A stretch of DNA of 64,000 nt from Deltaproteobacteria bacterium HGW-Deltaproteobacteria-15 (lineage in GTDB: Bacteria > Desulfobacterota > DSM-4660 > Desulfatiglandales > HGW-15). The notes under the pieces were generated by a model. The model worked only from the letters and a program-made list of their open reading frames with translations, was not told the origin of the DNA and did not search any database. Each line of letters begins with the position of its first letter. Position 1 is the first letter of the stretch. The translations under genes and the position numbers were made by a program. Positions 53,466 through 61,527 of this stretch are shown in pieces. Where the stretch lies: NCBI GenBank assembly GCA_002840535.1, contig PHBH01000048.1, positions 2,148-66,147 of the forward strand, given 5' to 3'.

Positions 53466-54224
53466 TTATAGTTCCTCCAGATGCCTGACGGTTTCCATGC
53501 CCTGTTCCTCGCTCAAGGAGACATTTCTCTCCACCAGGTGGAGCTTCAGGAGATAGGCCAGAACCACGTCAAAGTCAAAATCGAGTTTTTCCGTCATCTC
53601 GTCGATGGTATCCCAGATGATCTGTTGAATGGCCTCTTCCATCTCCAAAGGCCCTTTTGCGGAAACGATCTTTTCGATCCATGCGTATTCTGCACTCAAC
53701 CCGAAATCTTCTCCACTGCTTCGGCTGAGCTGATCGACTACATCTCCTTCGCCGACCAGGGAGTCCGAGGGGGGAAGACCCCTCCTCCGCGCACGGACGG
53801 CAGCAACCGTATTTCTCAGATCCCTTTCGAAGATCATGTAAGCCCGGAGAAAGGGACTCGAGGTTTTCTCGATGACATAGTCGTAGTAGGCCTCGTGAAT
53901 CCGTTCCAGGTTCCTTGGGCTCAAACCTTCGGCGGCAATGGTTTCAAATTGCTCGGCCATGAACTCGGGCACATCCTTGGGAGACTTGAGCTGTTCCCTC
54001 CAGAACCCCATTCCATAAAGGCTGTATTCGACCTCCACGGATTTTCCGCGCAACAACCTTTCAATCTGGAGAAGATCGCCTGCAAGAAGGAGCAACTCCA
54101 CTTGTTTCCAGTCCTGCTCCGTGATGTGATTCTTCTCAGCAAGAAGGTCCGACAAACGGATTTTCAGCTTCTTGTCATCCCTGTGGATTTCAGGAAGATA
54201 AGCGACCAGGAAGTAGTATTTCAT
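53466..54224 (-). CDS. DUF2764 protein of the V-ATPase operon (subunit C-like)
   Basis: A 252-residue helical protein starting MKYYFLVAYLPEI, found between subunits E and A in V-ATPase operons of the Chlamydia/Bacteroidetes/spirochete type. In this operon type it occupies the place of subunit C/AC39, which couples the central stalk to the membrane ring; a role as C analogue is inferred from position and length. It overlaps subunit E by 4 bp (ATGA). Confidence 0.82.
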   Translation of the reverse strand: MKYYFLVAYLPEIHRDDKKLKIRLSDLLAEKNHITEQDWKQVELLLLAGDLLQIERLLRGKSVEVEYSLYGMGFWREQLKSPKDVPEFMAEQFETIAAEGLSPRNLERIHEAYYDYVIEKTSSPFLRAYMIFERDLRNTVAAVRARRRGLPPSDSLVGEGDVVDQLSRSSGEDFGLSAEYAWIEKIVSAKGPLEMEEAIQQIIWDTIDEMTEKLDFDFDVVLAYLLKLHLVERNVSLSEEQGMETVRHLEEL

Positions 54225-54874
54225 TTGCTGCTCAATCCCTTGACATCTATGGCTTTGAAATAGCTGCGAAATCGCGGAGCGAGATACTTCAGGAAGAGCT
54301 CCAGGAAGGCCTCATCGGTGAAATCGAGTCTTACCACTCCGTCGCCGGTGCCTATGATGAATCCAAAGGCAACGCCGTCGCTCCTGAGGTTGAGGGTGAC
54401 ATTGCCGCCTTTGCGCTCGCCCGGAAGAGCTTTGACGAGCTCCATCGTGAAATCCGTGAGTTTTTCCTGCTGCTCCTTGGATACGAGGACGTTGAGGTCC
54501 GTATGTTCCGGATTCTTCACGTACTCGCGTACACAGGTGGTCATGAGATCCTTCAGAAACTTGGTATCGTCCAAGGTTTCGGAGATCTTCTGTTTCATGG
54601 GGAGCGCGAGGATCTGTTCTTCGATGGTCCTCTTGAGGTCTGTCATCAGCTGTGAGGCAGCGATTTCCATGGAAGATTGAAGCTGACGATGATTCTTCTC
54701 CGCCTCTTCCCTGGCGCTGGAGACAATGGATTCCGCTTCAGCTTTTGCCTTGAGAAGGATCTCGTTGGCCTTCTGGTTCGCGCCTTCTATGATACTGCGA
54801 GAGGCCTCTTCGCCGCTTTCCACACCGTGCTTCTTCAAAGTCTCTATGAGTTCCTGCAATTTGGTGTCCGCCAT
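54221..54874 (-). CDS. atpE: V-type ATP synthase subunit E
   Basis: A 217-residue peripheral-stalk subunit with a long N-terminal coiled coil (about 1-110; ANQKANEILLKAKAEAESI) and a globular C-terminal domain. ATG 54874 stands 8 bp after AGGGG; ATG 54880 is an alternative. It is the first gene of the operon E-DUF2764-A-B-D-I-K. No F, G or H subunit gene is present. Confidence 0.9.
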   Translation of the reverse strand: MADTKLQELIETLKKHGVESGEEASRSIIEGANQKANEILLKAKAEAESIVSSAREEAEKNHRQLQSSMEIAASQLMTDLKRTIEEQILALPMKQKISETLDDTKFLKDLMTTCVREYVKNPEHTDLNVLVSKEQQEKLTDFTMELVKALPGERKGGNVTLNLRSDGVAFGFIIGTGDGVVRLDFTDEAFLELFLKYLAPRFRSYFKAIDVKGLSSK

Positions 54875-55204
54875 ATTCATTTCCCCTTTAGTGAGGTTTT
54901 CCTGATGCACTTTCCTGCAAGAAAGCTTTTATTCTCGGAGCGGTCTCATCCGGGTCGCATGTTCAGGAGCCTTTCCCCGTGTTTCCGCAATGGTTCCAGT
55001 CGGACTCCGCCCTTCATTTTCCCGAGTGGGATTGCTCGGGGTAAAAGGCTTGTCCTTCGGCCCGTGCCGGGCCTGCCAACTATGTGAAAAAAATGCGAGG
55101 AAATTCGAAAAACTCCGCGTACCATACATCAGAGAAAAGTGTCAAATCTTTTTTTATGGAATGCTGGACCCCGCTGACTCCCTGCGGAGCCGTCCCTATG
55201 AACC
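54875..55204. other. Intergenic region upstream of the V-ATPase operon
   Basis: 330 bp between subunit E and glcD, both on the minus strand. It must hold the V-ATPase promoter, but I see no clean -35/-10 pair (a TTGACA occurs on the minus strand at about 55140-55145 without a good -10). No gene or repeat was recognised. Confidence 0.35.
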
Positions 55205-56599
55205 TCAATGCCCGTCTGAGGATCCGTCAAGAGCCATCTTGCCAGGATTGAGGATGTTCTTGGGATCGATGAGTCTCTTAAGAGAACGCATGAGCTCGAG
55301 CGCTGCGCTGTCGTGCTCAAGACTCATGTAAGGCGCTTTGGAGAGTCCGATACCGTGCTCCCCGGTGAGAGTGCCGCCCATCTCACAGATAAAGGCAAAC
55401 ACTTCCGCCACAGCCTTGCGCATTCTAGCCACCTGATCCGGGTCCGCACGATCATACATGATCCGCGGGTGGAGATTTCCATCTCCTGCATGGCCGAAGA
55501 TGACAAAAGGCAGATCAAGACGTTGTACGATGGCGGAGATCCCTGTCAGGAGATCCGGCACTTTGGAGATGGGAACGGCGATATCCTCCGAAACATTGTT
55601 GGTTCTGAGCTTGGCGGCAAGGCTGCCCACGGATTTTCTGAGCTTCCACAATTTCTCCGCCTCAGCGGCGTTCGCCGCCCTCTGGACGTCGCTCACATGA
55701 TTCTTTTTAAAGACCTCGATCACCTTGTCCATCTGAAAGGACGTTTCCGCGTCCGTATAGCCGTCCGTCTCCGCCAGAATCATGGCGGAACCATCCGGAA
55801 GGGAGACGCCGGCGCTCTGGCGGATTACCCTGATGGAATTGGCATCGAGCACCTCGAGAACGCTTGGAATGATGCCTGAATGCATGATATCCGAAACCGC
55901 CTGCCCCGCGTCCCGCAAGGTTGCGAACACGGCCAGAGCGGTCTGGAATGTGAGAGGCCGTGGGCTGATCTTGAGGGTGATCTCGGTAATGACCCCCAGC
56001 GTTCCCTCGGAACCTACGAAGAGTCTCGTCAGATCGTACCCTGAAGAGGATTTCATGCAGGAGGTGCCGGTACGGGTGATCCGGCCGTCGGGCAGGACCA
56101 GTTCAAGACCGAGGACGTAATCTCTGGTGACCCCATATTTGGCGCCGCGGATCCCGCCGGCATTCGTCGCTACATTCCCGCCCAGGGTGCACACCTTTCC
56201 GCTAGCCGGATCGGGCGGGAAGAAAAAGCCGTAAGGGAGAAGGGCCTTCTCCAGATCGGAATACACCACACCGGGTTGTACCACAGCAAGGCGGTCGGGG
56301 ATGCGGATGGCCAGGATGCGGTTCATTCGGCACATGTCAAGAACCACGCCGCCGCGAATCGGGATAGCCCCCCCTGACAGACCGGTTCCGGCACCACGTG
56401 GAATCACGGGGAAGCCTAATCGATCTGCAAGGGAAAGGATTTTCGAAACCTGCTCCCGCGTGGAGGGCCACACGGCGCAATCGGGTCTGTGATCGTTGTC
56501 CGAGGCATCATAGGAATAAGACACCAGGTCGATCAAACGGTCCGTAAAATTGTCAGGGCCTACAATTTCGCCCAGTTCACTCTTGAGGCTCGAGTCCAT
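55205..56599 (-). CDS. glcD: FAD-binding glycolate oxidase / D-lactate dehydrogenase subunit
   Basis: A 464-residue GlcD-type flavoprotein oxidising a 2-hydroxy acid. It has the PCMH FAD-binding domain with VIPRGAGTGLSGGAIPIRGGV and GGNVATNAGGIRG, and the C-terminal FAD-linked oxidase domain with FGHAGDGNLHP and GTLTGEHGIGLSK. ATG 56599 was chosen because the upstream open frame (to 56710) is unlike family N-termini. No glcE or glcF partner is adjacent, so it may work with a separate Fe-S subunit. It could serve the same hydroxyacid metabolism as the genes at 8-12 kb. Confidence 0.9.
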   Translation of the reverse strand: MDSSLKSELGEIVGPDNFTDRLIDLVSYSYDASDNDHRPDCAVWPSTREQVSKILSLADRLGFPVIPRGAGTGLSGGAIPIRGGVVLDMCRMNRILAIRIPDRLAVVQPGVVYSDLEKALLPYGFFFPPDPASGKVCTLGGNVATNAGGIRGAKYGVTRDYVLGLELVLPDGRITRTGTSCMKSSSGYDLTRLFVGSEGTLGVITEITLKISPRPLTFQTALAVFATLRDAGQAVSDIMHSGIIPSVLEVLDANSIRVIRQSAGVSLPDGSAMILAETDGYTDAETSFQMDKVIEVFKKNHVSDVQRAANAAEAEKLWKLRKSVGSLAAKLRTNNVSEDIAVPISKVPDLLTGISAIVQRLDLPFVIFGHAGDGNLHPRIMYDRADPDQVARMRKAVAEVFAFICEMGGTLTGEHGIGLSKAPYMSLEHDSAALELMRSLKRLIDPKNILNPGKMALDGSSDGH

Positions 56600-57001
56600 T
56601 TCTTCATACCCATGGGGGCGCTTCCGGAGACTGAACAACATGGAAAGCGACCCGAACAGGAATATTCTCACACCGCAGCGCCGGGGCGCAAGATCAAAAA
56701 TGTCGTCCAAGAGATGTTTTCAAGAGAGAAGATGAGAACCGCGACACTGGCCTGTATTGAATCGTGGAACGGATAGGAATGCCGATGTCGAATATCGTTT
56801 TCCGGGTAAGTTCTACCGATCCGGGGTGAAGAGGGCGTAGTTCAGGGTTCAGTGTTCAGAGTTCAGCAGACCGCGTGAAGATAACGGCAAACCGATGCCA
56901 AGGTGGACAAGGGTGCATAACGACACCTGTCATTTCGACCAGAGGGAGAAATCTTGCTTTTGTGGCAGGATGGAAGTGCATTCCGGCCATAGCAATGAGA
57001 G
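56600..57001. other. Repeat-bearing intergenic region upstream of glcD
   Basis: About 400 bp without a gene. It holds a 7-bp-period repeat of GTTCAGx units at 56840-56867 and a short dispersed repeat at 56928-56955 (TGTCATTTCGACC, then GGGAGAAATCTT) related to 7079-7118. No regulator site for glcD was identified. Confidence 0.55.
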
Positions 57002-57286
57002 CTATACAAAAATATCCACGGTATCGCCTTCCTCCGAATGGGATGGGGAATCCGGGGACTCTTTCTGGTTCCCGCTTGCATCATAGGTCGAGGCATTGGG
57101 GTCGGAGTCCCTGTTCCGCTCGTCGACCTTCTCATCCATTTTATTCCTCTCTCTGTTCACGTCCAGCCCGGAATTGAGGCTCTCCGTAGCACCCTGGACG
57201 GGTCGGGCTTGTTCCGGTTCGGTGATTTTTGCCTGAACCGGCAGTTGAGGTCTTAAGGCAGCAGGGTCGAAGGTATCGATGATCAT
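57002..57286 (-). CDS. Small acidic protein under c-di-GMP riboswitch control
   Basis: A 94-residue hydrophilic protein starting MIIDTFDPAALRP and ending in DTVDIFV, with a charged, Pro/Ser/Asp-rich and probably disordered middle. AGGAGGG lies 8 nt before ATG, an excellent site. The transcript carries a c-di-GMP-I riboswitch with terminator, preceded by a sigma-28-like promoter, which points to a motility, surface or biofilm role. It has no signal peptide or membrane segment. I do not recognise the family. Confidence 0.75.
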   Translation of the reverse strand: MIIDTFDPAALRPQLPVQAKITEPEQARPVQGATESLNSGLDVNRERNKMDEKVDERNRDSDPNASTYDASGNQKESPDSPSHSEEGDTVDIFV

Positions 57287-57348
57287 TGTTGCAGCCCTCC
57301 TTTCGTTCGGCAATCCTTTGCGGCAAACGCAACAGGGGCTCACGTCAA

Positions 57349-57382
57349 GAAAAAAGCCCGCTTCCAATACAGGGACCGGGCT
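57349..57382 (-). terminator. Terminator in the riboswitch expression platform
   Basis: On the minus strand AGCCCG pairs with CGGGCT around a 16-nt loop, followed by a run of six T. It lies about 10 nt downstream of the aptamer and about 65 nt before the coding start, so ligand binding probably decides between termination and readthrough. Confidence 0.8.
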
Positions 57383-57391
57383 CTATGGGAA

Positions 57392-57487
57392 CTCACCTTG
57401 CGGCTCCGCTGTCATATCCAATCTCCTGGACTTAGACCGGAAGCTTTGCGTCCCTGCCTTTCGGAAGGTTTGCCCTCTGGCAAAATC
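57392..57487 (-). ncRNA. Cyclic di-GMP-I (GEMM-I) riboswitch
   Basis: The minus-strand RNA shows the conserved blocks in order: GGCAAACC (57474-57467), the GAAA tetraloop (57462-57459), GGGACGCAAAGC (57454-57443) and GGTCTAAG (57438-57431), then the closing strand containing GCGGAGCCGC. This is the GEMM-I aptamer consensus. It is followed by a terminator and then the 94-residue gene. Whether c-di-GMP turns the gene on or off cannot be read without folding. Confidence 0.92.
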
Positions 57488-57497
57488 GTTTACCTTC

Positions 57498-57525
57498 TTA
57501 TCGGCAGGTCGGATTCGGAACTTGA
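57498..57525 (-). promoter_or_regulatory. Sigma-28 (FliA)-like promoter of the riboswitch transcript
   Basis: Minus strand: TCAAGTTC (-35-like, 6 of 8 against TAAAGTTT), a 12-nt spacer, and GCCGATAA (-10, 8 of 8). Transcription would start about 10 nt further on, right at the edge of the c-di-GMP aptamer. The spacer is 1 nt longer than the usual 11. Confidence 0.6.
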
Positions 57526-57730
57526 CTCCCTTCTGCGTGCGCTTTCCTCAGCACACCTCCTTCTTCAAGAGAGAATCCCGCCACCGAGTCCCGCTCCACT
57601 TTTATAGAGCTAAAGTGTTACTACTCTTCTTTTTCTTATTTACTTGGCAGTGATTATGTTAGATTGATACTTGATCATAGCCTCTCAAGGGCGATGAAAA
57701 GAAAAAGAAGCAAGGATTGGTGGAATACCT

Positions 57731-59224
57731 ATGACGACCGATAACCCATCAGATATTCAGGAAGACGTTCAGGACAGTGAAGAGAAAAGCTTCGCGGAGC
57801 TCATGGAATCGTATGAAGGCGGCAGGGATGAGAACATACGCGTGGGCGATAGGATCAGTGGAAAGATTCTGTCGATCGGAAAAGACGCCGTTTTCGTCGA
57901 CACCGGAACCAAGATCGACGGCGCCGTGGACCGCGACGAGCTCGTCGATGAGCACGGGGTCCTTCCTTACCAGGTCGGAGACACCCTTGAGCTTTACGTG
58001 GCCTCCAAAACCGGTGACGAGATAAGGCTTTCCAGGACCGCATCCAAGACAGGGGGGTTCCAGGCCCTCATAAGCGCCAAGGAAAATTCCGTGCCCGTAG
58101 AGGGAAAAGTGAAGGGGCTTGTAAAGGGAGGATTTTTCGTCGAGATCATGAAAAAGCGGGCCTTTTGCCCTATGGGCCAAATGGGTCTGGGTTACGTGGA
58201 CAAGCCCGAAGACCATGTTGGAAAGACCTATCCCTTTCTCATTACGCAGCTCGAGGAAAGGGGGAAGAACATTGTCGTATCCAGACGGGAGCTGCTCAGG
58301 GCGGAACAGGCAAAGGTCAGAGAGGAGTTCTTGAAGGGGCTGGCCCCGGGCGCCGAGCTGGACGGAAGGATAACGAGGCTGATGCCATACGGTGCTTTCG
58401 TCGAAATATTTCCGGGACTGGAAGGCATGGTGCATCTTTCGGAGTTGAGCTGGTCCCGCGTGAACAAGCCGGAGGAAGTTGTCTCAAAGGACCAGATGAT
58501 TCGGGTAAGGGTCATCAGCATTGACAAGGAAGCTGCCGGCGACAGAATGAGGATTTCTCTATCCGCCAAACAGGTAACCGGCGACCCTTGGGAAAATCTG
58601 GAAGAGAAATTCCATCCGGGCGACAGGTTGCAGGGAAAAGTGACCCGATGCGCGAAATTCGGTGCGTTCGTTGAAATCGCGCCCGGCGTGGAAGGGCTTG
58701 TTCATATCAGCGAAATGAGTTACCGGAAAAGGGTCATGAGACCGGAAGATGTGGCAAATCCCGGTGATATCGTGGAGGTCTTGGTAAAGGAGATCGATAG
58801 CTCCAAGAGGAGAATCTCCCTGAGCATCCGGGATGCGGAGGGAGACCCATGGGCGGATGTGGATACGAGATTTCAGGTCGGCCAGATCATCGAAGGGACC
58901 GTGGAGAAGAAGGAGAGGTTCGGTTGGTTCGTAAACCTTGCTCCCGGCATTACCGGTCTTCTGCCAAAGTCCCGGATGATGGAATCAGGCGCGCCGGGCA
59001 CGTCGGACAAGATCAGGGAGGGAGAATCCCTTAAGGTCCTCATAGAGATGATCCAATCGCAGGAGCGAAGAATCACCCTCGGTCCGGCAGACCGAAAAGA
59101 TGAGGACGATTGGCGGAAGTTCGCGGCGACAACAGGGAAAAAGACCCTGGGTTCCCTGGGAGAGAGACTGCAGAGTGCAATGAAATCCAAGGAGTCCCAG
59201 AGGGAAAAGGTGTCCGAAGAATGA
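57731..59224 (+). CDS. 30S ribosomal protein S1-like protein (five S1 domains)
   Basis: A 497-residue RNA-binding protein with about five S1 domains, at roughly residues 38-105, 120-185, 205-275, 293-363 and 380-450. The third and fourth are the best conserved (GAFVEIFPGLEGMVHLSEL and GAFVEIAPGVEGLVHISEM). Typical proteobacterial S1 has six domains and about 555 residues, so this may be a second S1-like protein instead of rpsA. Its stop overlaps the ATG of the next gene, which suggests translational coupling. Confidence 0.85.
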   Translation: MTTDNPSDIQEDVQDSEEKSFAELMESYEGGRDENIRVGDRISGKILSIGKDAVFVDTGTKIDGAVDRDELVDEHGVLPYQVGDTLELYVASKTGDEIRLSRTASKTGGFQALISAKENSVPVEGKVKGLVKGGFFVEIMKKRAFCPMGQMGLGYVDKPEDHVGKTYPFLITQLEERGKNIVVSRRELLRAEQAKVREEFLKGLAPGAELDGRITRLMPYGAFVEIFPGLEGMVHLSELSWSRVNKPEEVVSKDQMIRVRVISIDKEAAGDRMRISLSAKQVTGDPWENLEEKFHPGDRLQGKVTRCAKFGAFVEIAPGVEGLVHISEMSYRKRVMRPEDVANPGDIVEVLVKEIDSSKRRISLSIRDAEGDPWADVDTRFQVGQIIEGTVEKKERFGWFVNLAPGITGLLPKSRMMESGAPGTSDKIREGESLKVLIEMIQSQERRITLGPADRKDEDDWRKFAATTGKKTLGSLGERLQSAMKSKESQREKVSEE

Positions 59225-59556
59225 CGGGAAGATGTGCGCCGCTCTTCCTCCTATGCCTTGTGCTTCTTCATGGTTTCGGCTGCGTCCGGAATGTCCCGCC
59301 GGAGAATTCCAGAACCATTCTGCTCTCGGTTCCCAATCTCATGGGCGGCTGAGGCAATCCCCTCAACAGGGCAAGGGCTGCTCTGAAGGCGATAGACGGG
59401 CTCATCGCTTATGACGTGGATACCGTCCAGAAGAGTATTCTGGTCACCTTTGACGACAAGGTAACCGGTTCCGACAGGATCATCGGGCAACCGGCCGCAA
59501 GAGGATATACCGTCGCGGGCGGCGCTGCAGGAGATCCGGCCAAACTCTGCAATTAA
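59221..59556 (+). CDS. Candidate selenocysteine-containing HMA-domain lipoprotein
   Basis: Read with UGA at 59350-59352 as selenocysteine (U), the frame is 111 residues and ends at TAA. An N-terminal signal peptide with lipobox-like GFGC is followed by a heavy-metal-associated domain: ILLSVPNLMGGUGNPLNRAR, then a strand-helix pattern with DGLIAYDVDTV and SILVTFDD. Counting back from the conserved Ala-Leu pair, U falls on the first Cys of the MerP-type CxxC. A SECIS-like stem-loop follows. If not recoded, it is a 43-residue truncated product. It overlaps the S1-like gene by 4 bp. Confidence 0.6.
59367..59385 (+). promoter_or_regulatory. Candidate bacterial SECIS element
   Basis: A 7-bp stem (CAGGGCA with TGCTCTG, one G-U pair) closing a 5-nt loop AGGGC. 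The loop starts 22 nt after the UGA and has G as second base, both within the known limits for bacterial SECIS elements. Confidence 0.55.
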
Positions 59557-59584
59557 AAAATCCATAGGAGGAGTGTGCAGGAAG

Positions 59585-60550
59585 ATGCGTGTACTCTCAG
59601 GCATCCAGCCGTCTGGCGAACTTCACATCGGCAACTATTTTGGGATGATGAAGCCGATGATCGAGTATCAGGACCGATCCGAGCTCTTCTGCTTCATTGT
59701 AAACTATCATGCCATGACGTCCGTAACGGAAGCGGAACGACTTTCGTCCGGAACCCTTCGTGCTGCACTCGATTTCCTTTCCCTGGGTCTGGACCCGGAA
59801 AAGGCCATTTTCTGGGTTCAATCGGATGTGCCCGAGGTGACCGAACTCACATGGATTCTGAACAACGTGACCCCTGTGGGCCTCCTCCTGAGGAGCCATT
59901 CTTACAAAGACAAGGTGGAGCAAGGCATCGCGCCAAATCACGGGCTGTTGACCTATCCCGTTCTCATGGCGGCCGATATTCTCCTCTACCAGACTGACAG
60001 GGTGCCGGTCGGAAAGGACCAGCAGCAGCATCTGGAGATTACCCGCGACATCGCGATCCGCTTCAACAACATCTATGGGGAAACCTTTGTGCTTCCTGAA
60101 GCGGAGATCAATCAAAAGGTCCCCACGGTGGTGGGAACCGACGGAAGAAAGATGAGCAAATCCTACGACAACACCATTGAGATCTTCTGTGAGGAAAAAG
60201 CCTTGCGCCAGAAGATCGCCAGGATTGTGACCGATGCCACACCGGTGGCTGACCCCAAGGATCCTGACAAGTGCAATCTTTATGCGACCATCAGCCTTTT
60301 TATGAATGAGCAGGAAAAGGCGGATCTGGCTGCGCGATATCGAAGGGGAGGGCTCAAGTACAGCGATGTCAAAAAGGAGCTTTTCGAGAGGATGACGGAA
60401 TACTTCAAGGAGGCGCGGAACAGAAGGATGGAACTGGTCCGTGACCCGGAAACCATTCGTGCCATCCTCAGAAAAGGCGCCGAAAAGGCGAGGCACAAAG
60501 CTCTTCCCACCATGGAACTGGTAAGAAAGAGGACCGGGATCAATTACTGA
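59585..60550 (+). CDS. trpS: Tryptophanyl-tRNA synthetase
   Basis: A 321-residue class Ic synthetase. The HIGH-type motif is HIGN in SGELHIGNYFG (residues 14-17), and KMSKS is in GRKMSKSYDN. The tRNA-binding region and the Asp of YQTDRVPVGKDQQQH are intact. ATG 59585 follows AGGAAG. It is the third gene in line after the S1-like and HMA genes and convergent with the DUF2845 gene. Confidence 0.96.
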   Translation: MRVLSGIQPSGELHIGNYFGMMKPMIEYQDRSELFCFIVNYHAMTSVTEAERLSSGTLRAALDFLSLGLDPEKAIFWVQSDVPEVTELTWILNNVTPVGLLLRSHSYKDKVEQGIAPNHGLLTYPVLMAADILLYQTDRVPVGKDQQQHLEITRDIAIRFNNIYGETFVLPEAEINQKVPTVVGTDGRKMSKSYDNTIEIFCEEKALRQKIARIVTDATPVADPKDPDKCNLYATISLFMNEQEKADLAARYRRGGLKYSDVKKELFERMTEYFKEARNRRMELVRDPETIRAILRKGAEKARHKALPTMELVRKRTGINY

Positions 60551-60561
60551 TCGCCTTCAGG

Positions 60562-60891
60562 TCAGCGTCTGGTCCTTGGGCCATAGCAGTCGGACTGCCC
60601 TGTCCCATAACCCTGAGACTCTATCTCCTTGAGTCTCCCGCCCACAAAGCGGAGCACATAAAGGAAGTCACTGCTCCCGCAATTGTAATACCACAGTTGA
60701 GTATCCAAGAGACCGTCCCTGTATCCCACCATCTCTTTCCAGGTAGGTTCCCCGCATTCCATAAAGACCTTTCCTGACGTGTCGTCCAGGCTGATGAGTT
60801 CACGGCCGCAGCGAAAATTGTCGTACTCCGCGAGTGCCACAGCTGGAAAAAGAAGGCAGGCGAGTGCGATGAAACCGAGCGATTTGATCAT
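60562..60891 (-). CDS. Exported DUF2845-like protein
   Basis: A 109-residue protein with a cleavable signal peptide ending VALAEYD. The mature part has paired Cys motifs (FRCGRELI, MECGEPT, YYNCGSS) typical of DUF2845 periplasmic proteins. Two adjacent ATG codons (60894 and 60891) follow GGAGGAGG; the second has better spacing. Function unknown, probably envelope-related. It ends 12 bp from the trpS stop. Confidence 0.75.
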   Translation of the reverse strand: MIKSLGFIALACLLFPAVALAEYDNFRCGRELISLDDTSGKVFMECGEPTWKEMVGYRDGLLDTQLWYYNCGSSDFLYVLRFVGGRLKEIESQGYGTGQSDCYGPRTRR

Positions 60892-60953
60892 CATGGCCTC
60901 CTCCGAAAAGATAAGTAAAGACACCCAAACGATAGCCATCAAATCCGCGAGAG

Positions 60954-61499
60954 TCAATGGAGGTCGGGAAGACTCCCTTTCAAGGCGAGTGGGACTCCGC
61001 AGCAGAGAAGATAGACATGGGTCGACTTTTCCGCCACCTTCCGATTCAGGTACCCGGCCATGTCTCTGAAGGACCGCGCAAGGGCATGCTCCGGCACGAT
61101 CCCCCAGCCCACCTCATTGGTTACAAGAACGAGATCACAGGAAACATGGTCCATGTCGGACAGGAAGGCATCCACCTCCGCCTGAATTTGTTCCTGACGG
61201 CCGCCCGAACGGTGGTAGAGGTTTCCCAGCCATACGGTGAGGCAGTCGACAACGGCCACCTCGGTTGAATCAGGCAGAGTCGCGAGGATACGGCCGGGTG
61301 CCGTGGGTTCTTCGATAGTCTCGAAAAGGGCGCCCCTTTCGAGTTGGTGTTTTGAGATTCGCTCATTCATTTCAGGGTCCGTGTTTACGGCTGTCGCCAC
61401 AAAGGTTCGCCTGGAGTAATTCCTGACGGCGAGACGGAGGGCAAATGCGCTCTTTCCGCATCTTGCCCCGCCGGTGATGAGAATACGCAGTGGATTCAT
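60954..61499 (-). CDS. cobU: Adenosylcobinamide kinase / adenosylcobinamide-phosphate guanylyltransferase
   Basis: A 181-residue bifunctional cobalamin-pathway enzyme attaching GMP to the aminopropanol arm. It has the P-loop GGARCGKS (residues 10-17), the TDPEMNERISKH motif containing the guanylated His, the strand VVDCLTVWLGN, and NEVGWGIVPEHALARSFRD. No other cobalamin gene or cobalamin riboswitch is in the window. GAGGAG lies 10 bp before ATG. The leader shares an 18-nt box with the small-protein gene at 57286. Confidence 0.94.
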   Translation of the reverse strand: MNPLRILITGGARCGKSAFALRLAVRNYSRRTFVATAVNTDPEMNERISKHQLERGALFETIEEPTAPGRILATLPDSTEVAVVDCLTVWLGNLYHRSGGRQEQIQAEVDAFLSDMDHVSCDLVLVTNEVGWGIVPEHALARSFRDMAGYLNRKVAEKSTHVYLLCCGVPLALKGSLPDLH

Positions 61500-61509
61500 T
61501 TTGTATCGG

Positions 61510-61527
61510 CTCCTCTCGTTCGGCAAT
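61510..61527 (-). repeat. Shared leader box upstream of cobU
   Basis: Minus strand ATTGCCGAACGAGAGGAG, identical in 17 of 18 positions to the leader of the riboswitch-controlled gene (57297-57314, ATTGCCGAACGAAAGGAG). Both end in the ribosome-binding site of the following gene. Confidence 0.5.
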
